Shown here piece after piece: positions 43,784 to 54,822 of a DNA stretch of 64,000 nucleotides. Source of the stretch: Elephas maximus indicus (taxonomy: Eukaryota; Chordata; Mammalia; Proboscidea; Elephantidae); the NCBI RefSeq assembly GCF_024166365.1, contig NC_064842.1:22787001-22851000 (forward strand). The letters are read 5' to 3'. The position numbers were made by a program, and so were the translations under genes. Under the pieces are notes generated by a model. It ran no database searches. It was not told where the DNA came from and saw only the letters and a program-made list of their open reading frames with translations. Numbering within the stretch: the first letter of the stretch is position 1; each line of letters begins with the position of its first letter.

Positions 43784-45364
43784 ATATATGTAAAGCGGTG
43801 GTGTACTGGAGTTGGTTTAGACAGGCTTGCACATCTCTTCCCAACTCCACGTTCTGTGATATCATGTTGATAGATTGAAATTGGCCATAGTTAGGGATAT
43901 TTACATCACAGAAATTGGCAAATGCTATAAATCAGGCCTTTTTCTCTCTCTTCCCCCAGATGCCTGATTGTTAAACATTTATCAGCACATCAGTGCTGTT
44001 TTTATCTCTTGAACTCTTTAAGAATAGGGCCTGCTTCTAATTTCCCTTTGTTTACCTATAGAGCCGAACACATTACCAAGCAGATTTAGTGGCTATTTAA
44101 TGTCTGCTAGATTAATGAATGTATAAAGGAAGGAAGAGTTAGAATTGTGGTTAAAATTTTTAAAACAGATTCAATACATTTGTTGACTACTGTTTTATTA
44201 ATAATGAGTATTTCCTCAAACCAGGATAAAAATGGCAGCTTGGCAGTTTGCTAGGTAATTTTTTGAATTAATAGAAATTGCATTTGCTCCAACTCCAGGT
44301 GAGTTAAGTAGTCATTTAAGCCCCAGAGTAGAAAATATATTGAACTAACCCAAGTTCCAAGATACTGATCCTGACTGTGCTAGTTGTTACTAGCTGGCTG
44401 ATCTCGGACAATGTGTCAGAGTCTTAATTCTTGGATTTATGAAATGTGCACTAGTCCTTGTGTATAAGTAGGATATAGTTGCTGTAAGGATGATTTCCAA
44501 GCAGCTCTAAGTTTTCACGGTATAGTTTAGGGCGCTGGGATAGCTTCTTGCCATACCCCACGAACCTGAGAGAAGTAATTCATCTCCCAAAGTTACAGAC
44601 AACCCCTTACAAGTGGGACCAGCCTTTAGTTACTTGCTGTGCTGGTTTAATTTTATTTGGTTTAGCACTGCTTATTAGTTCAGAGATTGAAATAATCAAT
44701 GTGCAGTAAATTAATTGCCCCATGGATATTATTTTTGATCGTTTGCTACATTAGACTGGCAGAACCCAGCACCCCTGCCTGCTGGTTGTTAATGACTCCT
44801 AATATGTCATAATTTAATAATGCTTGTGGAAATAAATGTTTGCTTTATTTTGTATTTGCATATATTAGAGTCTTCGCGTCACTCAACTGATGATTCTTCA
44901 AGTGATTCTATAATTAGAATTATTGGTAGGGCCTTCTGCCAAGAAATGTCCATTTTATTATGGTTTTTTCTTTTATAAAAGTGTAGGCTGGTCACAGCAT
45001 TCAAAGGAAACTGAAAAATCCACAGATTTTCTTACATTACTTTTTCACAACCACAGTGCGGAAAGAGAAATATGTCAGTGGAGTGTTTGGGGGCGGAATG
45101 TTGTTTTGGGGAGCAGTGCTCAATTTGCTGTACAGCTCCTCCCTGCTTAATGTGTGCTCTGATTGACTAAATACCTTACCTGATGACTTAGGAGGGAGAA
45201 AAAAAGAGTTGAGTGAAACAATAAAATTATGCAATAATGATGTAGTAACTGAGTGGGCTCATAGGAAATGACTCCCCAGCTAGCTATTAGCTGTAGAATG
45301 GAGTCCCCCTTGAAAAGTACACCAGCTCAGAGGGACTGAGCGCTGGGGGAAGTGTAAAATAAAA
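43784..45364. other. Repeat-poor intronic stretch
   Basis: About 1.6 kb with only a MIR-like piece at 44340-44510 (ttactagctggctgatctcg, ttggatttatgaaatgtgca). No gene. Confidence 0.45.
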
Positions 45365-45850
45365 AGCAAAGATGTCACTTTGACAACTAAGGTGTGCCTG
45401 GCCCAAGCCATGGTCTTTTCAGTTGCCTCGTATACATGCAGAAGCTGGATAACGAATAAGGAAGACGGAAGAATTGATGCCTTTGAATTGTGGTGTTGGC
45501 AAAGAGTACTGAATATACCACGGACTTCCAGAAGAACAAACAAATCAGTCTCAGAAGAAATACAACCAGAATGCTCCTTAGAAGCAAGAATGGTAAGACT
45601 TTGATTCCCTAACTTTGGACATGTTGTCAGCAAAGACCAATCACTAGGAAAGGACAAAATGGTTAGTTAAATGAAGGATCATTGAAAATGAAGGAAAACC
45701 TTAATGAGAGCAATTGACACAGTAGCCGAAACAATGGACTCAACATACTAACAATGGTCATGAAGACAGCGCAGGAACGGGTCATGTTTCTCTCCATTAT
45801 ACTTAAGATCACCATGCGCCATAGCTTACTCGGCAGCAACTAATAACAAC
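45365..45850 (+). mobile_element. RTE LINE 3' fragment
   Basis: Reads, across frames, CRSWITNKEDGRIDAFELWC, WQRVLNIPRTSRRTNKSV, QPECSLEARMVRL, then decayed sequence to the tail cggcagcaactaataacaac. This is the conserved region between RT and the end of the RTE ORF, broken by stops after 45604. Confidence 0.88.
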
Positions 45851-46047
45851 TTGAGACTGTTAAAATATTCCATGGTCTGAAATGACCTCTGCGGCCCAGC
45901 CAATCTTGTAACTCTAATACGGGCATTTTCCCCACTCCCGTTTCCCTCCTGCAGTGTAAAAATGCAAAAGTGACTGTGGACCCTGCTGGTTCAACCATTG
46001 CCCTTGTCATTAGTGGAAACTTTATTCTTTAAGAAAGAAAGTTTTTA

Positions 46048-46283
46048 TTTATTTATTTATTAACTTTTATTGAGCTTCAAGTGAACGTTTACAAATCAAG
46101 TCAGACTGTCACATATAAGTTTATATACACCTTACTCCGTACTCCCACTTGCTCTCCCCCTAATGAGTCAGCCCTTCCAGTCTCTCCTTTCGTGACAATC
46201 TTGCAAGCTTCCAACTCTCTCTCTCCTCCCATCCCCCCTCCAGACAGGAGATGCCAACACAGTCTCAAGTGTCCACCTGATTC
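46048..46283 (-). mobile_element. Short L1 3' end insertion, 17-bp target duplication
   Basis: Antisense L1 3' end of only 236 bp: ttattgagcttcaagtgaac near its A-tail side, stopping after gtctcaagtgtccacctgat. AAGAAAGAAAGTTTTTA occurs at 46031-46047 and 46284-46300. Confidence 0.92.
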
Positions 46284-46300
46284 AAGAAAGAAAGTTTTTA

Positions 46301-46689
46301 ACCCCTTAATTTGCCATCAGTTTAATAGCTTCAGACAAGAAGCTGAGAATTCTGAAAGGCTTTTAATGTTCTCCATCATCTGCTTATTCTAGGTGGAAAT
46401 TTGATCCCTTGCCTGCCTTTATTTTTAGGAGTAAAACTCTTGTCAAGAGTGTAGATATAAGTTTCACTGGCTTGTACCACTGTGTCAGATTTCTGAGCAA
46501 ATTCATTTGTGTGTGTGGTTTTTGTTTTGTTTAAACATTGTAAGCCCAGGTTTCCATACTTACAAAGTAGTTCTTATTCTCTCAATCCATTTCTCTTTTT
46601 AACCCCCATCCACCTAGATGTCACTTGAATATATCAATTATAATGGACTTAAAGTAAAAATTAGAATGATCCCTTTGGTGCAATGGGTC
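46301..46689. other. No gene or repeat recognised
   Basis: Unique intronic sequence. Confidence 0.4.
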
Positions 46690-47525
46690 ACTTTTATTTG
46701 GCCTTTCTAGCCATGGTCTTGTAACTCCCACCAAAAGTTTGGGTGAGGCTATGCAAATAAGGTGCTTGTGGCTCACCAAGGGGATTGGACAGCTTGCTAA
46801 TAATACAAGTAAGGTCTGTGTGGCACCCTTGTCATGGGGGCACCATGCAAATAAGGTGTATGGAACCCTAACAAGGGGATTGTTCAGTTTCACCATCTTG
46901 CTAGGCTTTAAAATGAGCCATCCCAGAAGCAGAAAGGGAGGATCTCATTACTATTATGGAAAAAGAGCTAGGAATGGAGTGCTTTCTTTGGACCTGGGAT
47001 CCCTGCACTGAGAACCTCCTAGACCAGGAGACAGGGAAAGAGGGAGCAGTAACATCGAAGATGGTGAGAGATGCTGAGAAGTGGCAACAAAGATACGGTG
47101 GCAGCAGAACCAGGGGATCCATTTACCCCTAGCTGGGGAGTGAATGGAGCAAGGCTGTTCCAGTGGGTATGCTGACCCATGGAACAAGAGAGCTGAGTGC
47201 CCTTGGGCTGAGAAGTAGAGAGTGCCGTGAGAGGGACGCCTGGTGTCAGAATTGCTAAAAAAGGTTGGAGGGTGGATGTATGTCAGACCTCCGCCTTATA
47301 GGACTCAGCATTGGACTGTTGATGCTGATGGTGATTCTCCTCCCCCCTTTTGAAGTTAGAGGAGGTCAGACACCTCTGCCATTACAACCCAGATGACCCA
47401 CATCCAGCCACCTTTACATTATCCATGGCACGTTTCCACATGTGAAGAACTAGACTTTGTGAAGTTACTCTTGCCTCAGTAACCCCATCTTGCAAACTTT
47501 GTGTTTTTCAATAAAAACCAGTAGT
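46690..47525 (+). mobile_element. LTR-like unit, MaLR-related centre, duplicated octamers
   Basis: The left part has two tandem, diverged copies of a roughly 90-bp unit, each with ATGCAAATAAGGTG (46752 and 46847). The centre (ctttggacctgggatccctg, cactgagaacctcctagacc) matches the MaLR LTRs at 22812 and 60395. The right end has cttgcaaactttgtgttttt with CAATAAAAA, a poly(A)-type signal. I infer a divergent solo LTR with approximate ends. No retroviral genes adjoin it. Confidence 0.55.
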
Positions 47526-47778
47526 CTTGCAGGACTGGAGAGGAAAGTGGTGGAGAAGACTAAGGGAGACGGATGACAATATTGCAGTAGTTAAGGCTTT
47601 GAAGAGGTCTGAGTCTTCCTCTCGGTTGATGTACTTTGGGAATTTTTTTTTTTTTTTTCTAAACCACCACTACTCAATTTCCTCCCTTTGCAAAACATTT
47701 CAAGACAAAATACAACCTTGTCATTGCTATCCATTTCCCCCAAGCTGGGCAGTGAATTGAGCCAGAGTATATAGAGCA

Positions 47779-47943
47779 TGGAAACCATGGTGGCATAGTG
47801 GTTAAGTGCTATGGCTGCTAACCAAAGGGTCGGCAGTTCGAATCCGCCAGGTGCTCCTTGGAAACTCTATGGGGCAGTTCTACTCTGTCCTGTAGGGTCG
47901 CTATGGGTCGGAATTGACTCGACGGCACTGGGTTTGGTTTTTT
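47779..47943 (+). mobile_element. AfroSINE, well preserved
   Basis: Near-consensus short variant: ggtggcatagtggttaagtg, cggcagttcgaatccgccag, tail cggaattgactcgacggcac. It retains a B box (ggcagttcgaatccgcc), implying a younger insertion. Confidence 0.92.
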
Positions 47944-47970
47944 TATATATATATATAGAGAGAGAGAGAG
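47944..47970. repeat. (TA)n(GA)n tract
   Basis: Compound dinucleotide repeat grown from the SINE tail. Confidence 0.9.
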
Positions 47971-48379
47971 CATAGCCTAGGACATCTGTGTTCATCATTT
48001 TGGAATAAAACTCTCCAGTGCTCCAAGAGACAGTAACAACAAAGGCTAGTGGGGAGATTGGGCTGCGTATTGCATTCCTGTAATTTCAGACACCCTCATG
48101 TGTCTAGGGCTTGACATTTCAGTTTTTTCCTGCTACTGTTTGTGTGCCTTATGGAGCATTGGGAGGCTTTGTGCTATGAACATTACAGCCAAACTGTCCA
48201 AGAAAGGCCCAGCCACCAATAGGTCTCTGCTTCTGGTTACTTACAGGTACACAAATAGGAGACATAGAAAAAACAATTCAGTTTTCAAAGTAGTTTCCCA
48301 CAATCAATTACGTTTTCTCCAAAAGAGAAATGTTTCGTGGTTTTAGGTATTTCATAGACTTTTAGAATGTGAAGGAGCC
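47971..48379. other. No gene or repeat recognised
   Basis: Unique intronic sequence. Confidence 0.4.
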
Positions 48380-48900
48380 TTGGAAGTTGTTTAACTTGCC
48401 CCTCCCCCCACTCACTTTGTGTCCCCCTCCCCCCCCCCGGCCCCCAGCTAATGCGAGGATTTTTCCTCTCTGTGTGACCTCTTTTAGTGGAATGGTGTCC
48501 TCGCCTTTAGAAGGAACTGTGGTTGAACACCTCAAACCAGTATAAATCAGTCCCTTACATTAATCTAAAACCTTTTTTCTGACACTCCTTCCCATGTTTC
48601 CTAGTTTACATTTCTTGATTTACACAGGATGTCTAAATTCTCTTTCATACAAGAACACTTTACCTATTCAAAAATATGCATCATGGTTTCCCCAAGCCTT
48701 CTCTTTTCAGGATTAATGTTTCTATTTTCATTTAACCATGCCTCATCTGATGTGGTTTGAGGATCCAATACTCTTCTTGTTGGCCTTGTCTGGACATACT
48801 CTAATTGGATGATGCCTTGCTTAACTCCAGTCCTGGGCTTCCAGTTTGCATTACCAATCCTCATGTGATTACTTTTTGAAACTACATGGTACTCTTTGGA
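48380..48900 (-). mobile_element. Ancient CR1/L3 LINE fragment
   Basis: Antisense text ccccaagccttctcttttca, then aggattaatg, and gttggccttgtctggacata, ctctaattggatgatgcc follows the 3' part of CR1-class LINEs. It includes a C-rich patch at 48420-48446. It is strongly decayed. Confidence 0.5.
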
Positions 48901-48941
48901 ATAATGTTTAAAAATCTACCCCATAAAAATGTGAGTACCAG

Positions 48942-49370
48942 TGGGATGCAGACCTCAAATTCTCATAAAAAGACCAGACTTAATGGTCTGACTGAGACTA
49001 GAAAGACCCCGGAGGTCATGGTCCCCAGATCTTCTGTTAGCCCAAGACAGGAATCATTGCAAAAGCCAACTCTTCAGACAGGGATTGGACTGCACTATGG
49101 GATAGAAAATGATACTTGTGAAGAGTAAGCTTCTTGGATCAAGTAGACACATGAGACTATGTGGGCAGCCCCTGTCTGGAAAGGAGATGAGAGGACAGAG
49201 GAGGTCAGAAGCTGGCCGGGTGGGCACGAAAATAGAGAGTGGAGGGAAGGAGTGTGCTGTCTCATTAGAGGGCAAGCAACTAGCAATATATAGCAAGGTG
49301 TATATAAATTTTTGTATGAGAGACTGACTTGATTTGTAAATTTCACTTAAAGCACAATAAAAATTAAAAA
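48942..49370 (+). mobile_element. L1 3' UTR insertion with imperfect 16-bp target duplication
   Basis: Starts tgggatgcagacctcaaatt inside the 3' UTR and ends agcacaataaaaattaaaaa. AAAATGTGAGTACCAG (48926-48941) and AAAATGTAAGTACTAG (49371-49386) flank it with two mismatches. Confidence 0.9.
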
Positions 49371-49386
49371 AAAATGTAAGTACTAG

Positions 49387-49944
49387 AATGGAGGCTAAGT
49401 AAAAATGGAAGTGGAGGCTTAGGGTGCAGTGGGTAGAAGGGAGATTTAGCAATGAAAGTAACTTAAGAACAATTTTTGAAACTAGATTGCATCTCAGTCC
49501 ATTACAATTTTAACGTTCTTGGACCAACAAAATTCCTCCTCTACTGCTAAACTCCCCGAGTATTTTATTGATGTTTCTCCAGTGACACTTACCATATTTT
49601 GTCTCTGCATTCCCATAATTCTTCATGCTGTGAATGATCGCCTGTGATCACCTGTGATTCCCTGACTTTGGGTATGTGAATATAAGCTGTCTTGCTCATT
49701 GTGCTCCTTTGTAAAATGACACTGGTCAGCCTTCTAGCTGGCTGATAAAATTGGTCAGAGTTCTACCCCCTGAGTAGTTGTTCCTTTGCATTTGTCCTGC
49801 TAGGAGAGACCGTGCATTAAATGAAACTTGCAAACAAATAAAACAGAAATAAAATAAGAAAAATGATTGCTAGACCCCAGGCCTGATGTTTAGTCTTACA
49901 ATATGCAAAGGTGAAAAATAATAATAATGATAATAATAACAACA
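49387..49944. other. No gene or repeat recognised
   Basis: Unique intronic sequence ending in an (AAT)n-like patch near 49915-49940. Confidence 0.4.
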
Positions 49945-50250
49945 GCATAATGTATTGTACCGTTACCATATGTGTGACGTTGTTCTAAGCACTTTACATT
50001 AAGGAAAAAAAAAAACTGTTGTCAAGTTGATTCCGACTCATAGCAACCCTGTAGGACAGAGTAGAACTGCCCCATAGGGTTTCCAAGGAGCGGCTGGTAG
50101 ATTTGAACTGCCAACCTTTTGGTTAGCACTTGGGCTCTTAACCATATGTGTGCTATATAATTCAATCCTTAACCTAATCGCAAATTCGGAGAAATTAAGA
50201 AACATGCCCAAGGCATAGCTAGGACTCAAACCCAGATCTTTTTTTTTTTT
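49945..50250 (+). repeat. MIR remnant split by AfroSINE
   Basis: Left part gtgtgacgttgttctaagca, right part gaaacatgcccaaggcatag, ctaggactcaaacccagatc. Confidence 0.65.
50012..50145 (-). mobile_element. AfroSINE, short variant
   Basis: Tail end ctgttgtcaagttgattccg, body ggtttccaaggagcggctgg, then ccaaccttttggttagcact. The outer head is lost at the junction with the MIR. Confidence 0.88.
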
Positions 50251-51071
50251 AAGCTCATTCTCTCAACTATTCTCTACTCATTCTCCATCCCATTCTCTAC
50301 TGTAATGCTCTAAATTCAGCAGGTGCTCAATAACTTTCTGTTGCATGCTTTGTCTCTGAAAATGCAGCTCAGTGGTTTTGCAATCTTAGTGATACTTTCC
50401 GTTCAATAAACAAAAGCACAACGGGTGAGTGGATATTTGAGCCAACATAGTATCTTCTTTCTTAAATTAGTCTTCTCATTTTTGATAGACAGGATCTGAA
50501 GTTGGCAGCAAACTAGTATGCGTATTTGAAATGCTTTCTTTTGGATTTTTGACATATGCCGAGGCAAACAGTTTAAAAAAATCTAAGGAAAATCCAGAGT
50601 AGAAAAGCACGTTTAATACAGAAAAGCACGTTTAATACAGTCATCATGGAAGGGAGAAATTAAGTAATCAGAGATGAGCCAATGAAAAAGCTTCTTGCAC
50701 ACAAATAGAAACAGGGCTTTTTTTTTTTTTCTTCGTGGTATGAAAGAATATGCCCTCAGGTCTAGGATGAATACACAGTTTCCTTAAGCGATTTGTCCAA
50801 AGGTGTGGCTTGATAGTGTAGAGTACAGTGGCAGCCTTACCCCCTGTTTACTGGATGCCATGTCTGCTGTTGTGTGAATGTTTTCCATAGCTTTTTGTTT
50901 TATCAGCTTCCTTACACTGTTAGGTTGCACTGAGCTTGCAATTAACTGAACGCTCAGGTATTTTTCACATGAGTGGGACCATAGCTGGACCATCTTCAAA
51001 TTCTGCTTTGGTGATTGATTATTTAAACCCTCTGTGCTGGATTCATATTTAAATCTGTTTAATTACATCTT
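50251..51071. other. Unique sequence with a small tandem duplication
   Basis: No gene. Contains the 19-bp duplication at 50601 and T-runs near 50238 and 50718. Confidence 0.4.
50601..50638. repeat. Perfect 19-bp tandem duplication
   Basis: AGAAAAGCACGTTTAATAC occurs twice head to tail. It is a recent local duplication. Confidence 0.95.
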
Positions 51072-51231
51072 ATGGAGCTCTGGTGGTGCAGTGGTTAAGT
51101 GCCACATCTGCTAACTAAAAAAAGGCTGGCAGTTTGAATCCACCAGCTGTGCCTTGGAAACCCTACGGGGGCAGTTCTACTCTATCCTGTAGGGTTGCTA
51201 TGAGTCAGAATCGACTTGATGGCCATGGGTT
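51072..51231 (+). mobile_element. AfroSINE, short variant
   Basis: Head ggagctctggtggtgcagtg, B-box-like gcagtttgaatccaccagct and tail gtcagaatcgacttgatggc. Confidence 0.9.
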
Positions 51232-51997
51232 AAATTCAGTTCAGCTTTCCAGTTTGTTGCCTTTTTAATCTGATAGATCACCTGTTATGTTCCCTTTTGC
51301 TCTCAGATTTATGACATGTGCCATGTGAAGTAGATGACATCAGAAGAGAGAGCCACGGGGCCTCACACTTGAATTAGAAACGTGTCACCAAATTTCCATT
51401 GACTTATTAATCAGCCATTGGTGGTGTACAGCTGTAAAGCCTAATTATAAGCTGTCATGTATCGTTTGTGTCTACATCTCATCCACTGGGAGCACGTGAG
51501 GAACTTTTTCAGATTTCCTCCAGGGTTTCACTTACATTCCTAGAGTTAAGGAGCATCCTTCTTTTATATAGTACCAAGGACAGCACCACGTGGTCCTGCA
51601 ATCCGGGAACCATGGGAACCTGCTCTGTAAGTGCCTATTGATGCTTTAGCTGCCAGTTGCTCATTATGAAATAACATTAAAGGGAACATATGTATGCGGT
51701 TATCACCAAGCCCGGTGTGGAAGATTAGCCCCTCCCAGCATTATGATAACCATCACTTCTGCTGCGAGCTATTTTGTGCAGGATGATGCTGAAAGGAGGC
51801 AGGCCTTTCAGTGTTAATAATGGACATCCCATTTGTGAAGACCTGCAAGCAGCTATAACTGGGTCCTCAGGCATTTAAATATTGTAAGCTCCTTAAGCAA
51901 CCGAGTGAACTTTGTATACCTAGTCTTCATTGACAGAATACTTGTCTTCACTCTTGAGCATGCTTTTTTTTTTTTTCTCTTTTCCAATTATACTAAA
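51232..51997. other. Repeat-free intronic stretch
   Basis: No repeat recognised over about 765 bp. The base composition is ordinary. A candidate for conservation analysis but with no visible function. Confidence 0.4.
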
Positions 51998-52199
51998 CCA
52001 AAACTCATTGCTGTCAAGTCAGTTCTTACAGTGACCCTATAGGACAGAGTAGAGCTGCCTCAAAGGGTTATTGAGGGTGAAATCTTTGCAGAAGCAGACT
52101 GCCACATCTTTCTCCTGTAGACCAGTTGTGGGAGGTTCAAACCACCAGATATTTCAGTTAGCAGCTGAGCCCTTTAACCACTATACCACCAGTGCTCCT
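51998..52199 (-). mobile_element. AfroSINE, long variant
   Basis: Tail end actcattgctgtcaagtcag, middle gcagaagcagactgccacat, head end accactataccaccagtgct. Confidence 0.85.
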
Positions 52200-52307
52200 T
52201 TTTCTAATGATAGTATCTTTATATTCCCCTGGGGAAATTTGGAAAAGTTTCATCTTGAGATTAGATTCTGTAATTCCCTTCATATCTGTTGATGCCATTT
52301 GTAACAT

Positions 52308-52352
52308 TCTATGAGTTGGAATTGGCTTGACGGTATTTTTTTTTTTTTTTTA
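52308..52352 (+). mobile_element. AfroSINE tail scrap
   Basis: ctatgagttggaattggctt, gacgg, then T15. The rest of the SINE is missing. Confidence 0.65.
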
Positions 52353-52983
52353 GTGGACCTTAGATATAGCTTTGTTGGGGATATAGGTTCCAGTTAAACA
52401 TTAGGGGGCAAGTGAAAGTCCCAATGTTGATCAATGAGGAAAGACAAGTTGCCAACTGTATCTTACAGATAGAAAAGGCCTTTTATTAAAGGGAAACACA
52501 CTGTTCATAAGAAAAAGTGTTCTCTTTAGCCCTTTACATCGCCTGTAAAGAAAATGAGAGAGAACATTGTTTATGAGGGCATATGGTGATGACTTGTATT
52601 TCACATTTGTTGCTGATTCTTATATGTGAGTCTGTATATAAATGCTTTGGAGAAAAAAAAAATCTTGCTAGCCCAATTGCTTGAGCATCCACTTTGTGTC
52701 CAGGGTTTTTCCACAAAAGAGGATTCCCCACTGGAAACTTATTTTGAGGTAGTTAACAAAAGGTCAGAGTACTTTTTCTGAAATGTTCACATAGAGACCC
52801 AGGATTTAAAAAACTGAGCTCACGAAAAGGCAGTGTAAGGTATTAAGACAAGCAGTGAGATAGTAGCCAAGCTGAGGTGAGTAAGAATGCTTGAGTGTTT
52901 AACTATCAGAGATCAGATTGCTAGTAATGATACATGCAAGTTATGGAAACTTTTTTTGGAGTAGATAACAAAAGGTAAAAGAG
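52353..52983. other. No gene or repeat recognised
   Basis: Unique intronic sequence. Confidence 0.4.
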
Positions 52984-53280
52984 CCGTTGTTAGCTGCTGT
53001 CGAGTTGGTCCCAACTCACAGTGACCCCATGCACAGCAGAACAAAATGCTACCTTGTCCTTTGCCCACCCCAGTGATTGGTTTCGGATTGGATCATTGTG
53101 GGCCATAGGGTTTTCATTGGCTGATTTTTCGTAAGTAGATAACCTAGTCCATCTTAGTCTGGAAGCTCCACTGAAATTTGTCAGAATCCTAGCAACATGC
53201 AAGCCACTCTCAGCTAATAAGCCTCATCTGCAGCCACAGCCCATCTGTCAGCGAACGCTTGTGTGTGTTGCTCTGGTTCT
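52984..53280 (-). mobile_element. tRNA-Gly-class SINE, headless
   Basis: Tail end gttgttagctgctgtcgagt, body gttttcattggctgattttt, tagtctggaagctccactga, cccatctgtcagcgaacgct. It stops before the tRNA-Gly-like head, next to a T15 run. Confidence 0.8.
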
Positions 53281-54419
53281 TTTTTTTTTTTTTTGTATTA
53301 TCATGTTGGATAAGATGAATTAAACACCCTGAAGAGTAAAAACCTATTAGTATGGGATTCTTTTTAAATAATACGTATTAGGCAAAAGAAAAAGCTATAC
53401 CATAAATTTTCCTAATTCAGCCAAGTATGTGGACATCCATTATCTGTTACATACATTGCATTATCTGTCACTATTGTAGTGACGGAACTAAGCATCAAGA
53501 ACTAGAACCCTGCACTATATCTGTCTGAGAGGGTTTGCCATTCAGTGGAAAATGTGATGAAAATGCAAAATAATGTAATAATAATGATGCTAATCAATTG
53601 CACTTTCCTCCAAACGTTAGAAAGTCCAGAAATCATAGCTCTGGCCTGTCTCTACCAGGTAAGGAACCACATGGCAGTTTTCTAAATACTTAGATGTACC
53701 TGTGGCTTGACCGTACTTTTTTTACGCTCATTTTTGCTTATTTGGGATTTCCTGATCATTGAAATCATTGAAATGTATCTTTCTAATTGATCTTAACTCT
53801 TTTTTTGAAATAAAATATTATACACATAATAATTTAGGTAAACCTTAAATACATTTTAAAAGAATCATATGGGGTACAAACAATAAATATATGTGGAATT
53901 TTGTGAAGCTGTTGTGGGCAGACCTACTGACAAATGGTGAAATACTCTGACAGAGAAAGGAAGAATGGAAGAAATGAGTGCTAGCTGGAGGATTATGTTT
54001 ATTTATTAAGCCAGTGTGCAAATGAGGCAGAGGTCATTTATACTCAGAAGACAGTCTCTGGTTTATCCAGTTCTTTTTGGAGGCTCCTCTTAGGGAGCCA
54101 GGCTAGGAGTTGTGTTTCTTTGCTGCTTACTCAAGAGTTGATGTAATAACACTGCTGGGGTTTCTACGGGAGGATGTTGAGGGAATTGTTCTTTCCCTTA
54201 GCTGCTTCTAATTGGCAGTGAAACCGGAGATGAGGCTCCTGGAGACACCTCTGTTTGGGCATGCATCCTAGGGGGAAGGGAACTGGCGTCACCAGTGCTT
54301 TGATAAGTTTTATAATTTTCCTGAAGAACCTAATAGCTGCTGGGAAAGCTGACCTTTGCTAGTTGGGGTGACAAAGGGATTACTTTGTATTATAATAGAA
54401 ATACAGGATACCATGTGAC
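53281..54419. other. No gene or repeat recognised
   Basis: AT-rich unique intronic sequence. No supportable coding or RNA feature. Confidence 0.4.
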
Positions 54420-54822
54420 CACAGAAGAGAACATTATTAATTCCGAGTATAGGGATAAGAGAGGCTTCATAAATAAAACAGCATTTGAGCTGAAGCTTAA
54501 GAAATGGGTCAAATTCTGACCCAGACAGAAATATGAGAAGAGGATTTTGGCAGGGAAAAATAGCCAGAGAGAATAAATTGAGAGCGGAAAAGGCATGAAA
54601 GTTTGGCAGTCAACAATGGGAATGATGTTAGCAGCTGAGATCAGATTGTGAAGTATCTTTGGGAGTTTAGATGTTCAGCAGACAGTGGCATGCTATAGAA
54701 GAGTCTTTAACTGGGGTGACTATGAACTAGAAAGATTATTTTTTCAGCAGTGCAAAGGATGCCCATGTGAGAAGGCAAGAGGCTCAATGATGAGGCCCTT
54801 GTAAATCCCTGTGAGAGGTGAT
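54420..54822 (+). repeat. Ancient LINE-like repeat remnant
   Basis: Reads aggcttcataaataaaacag, catttgagctgaagcttaag and gatcagattgtgaagtatct, the same old family seen at 8525, strongly diverged. Confidence 0.45.
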
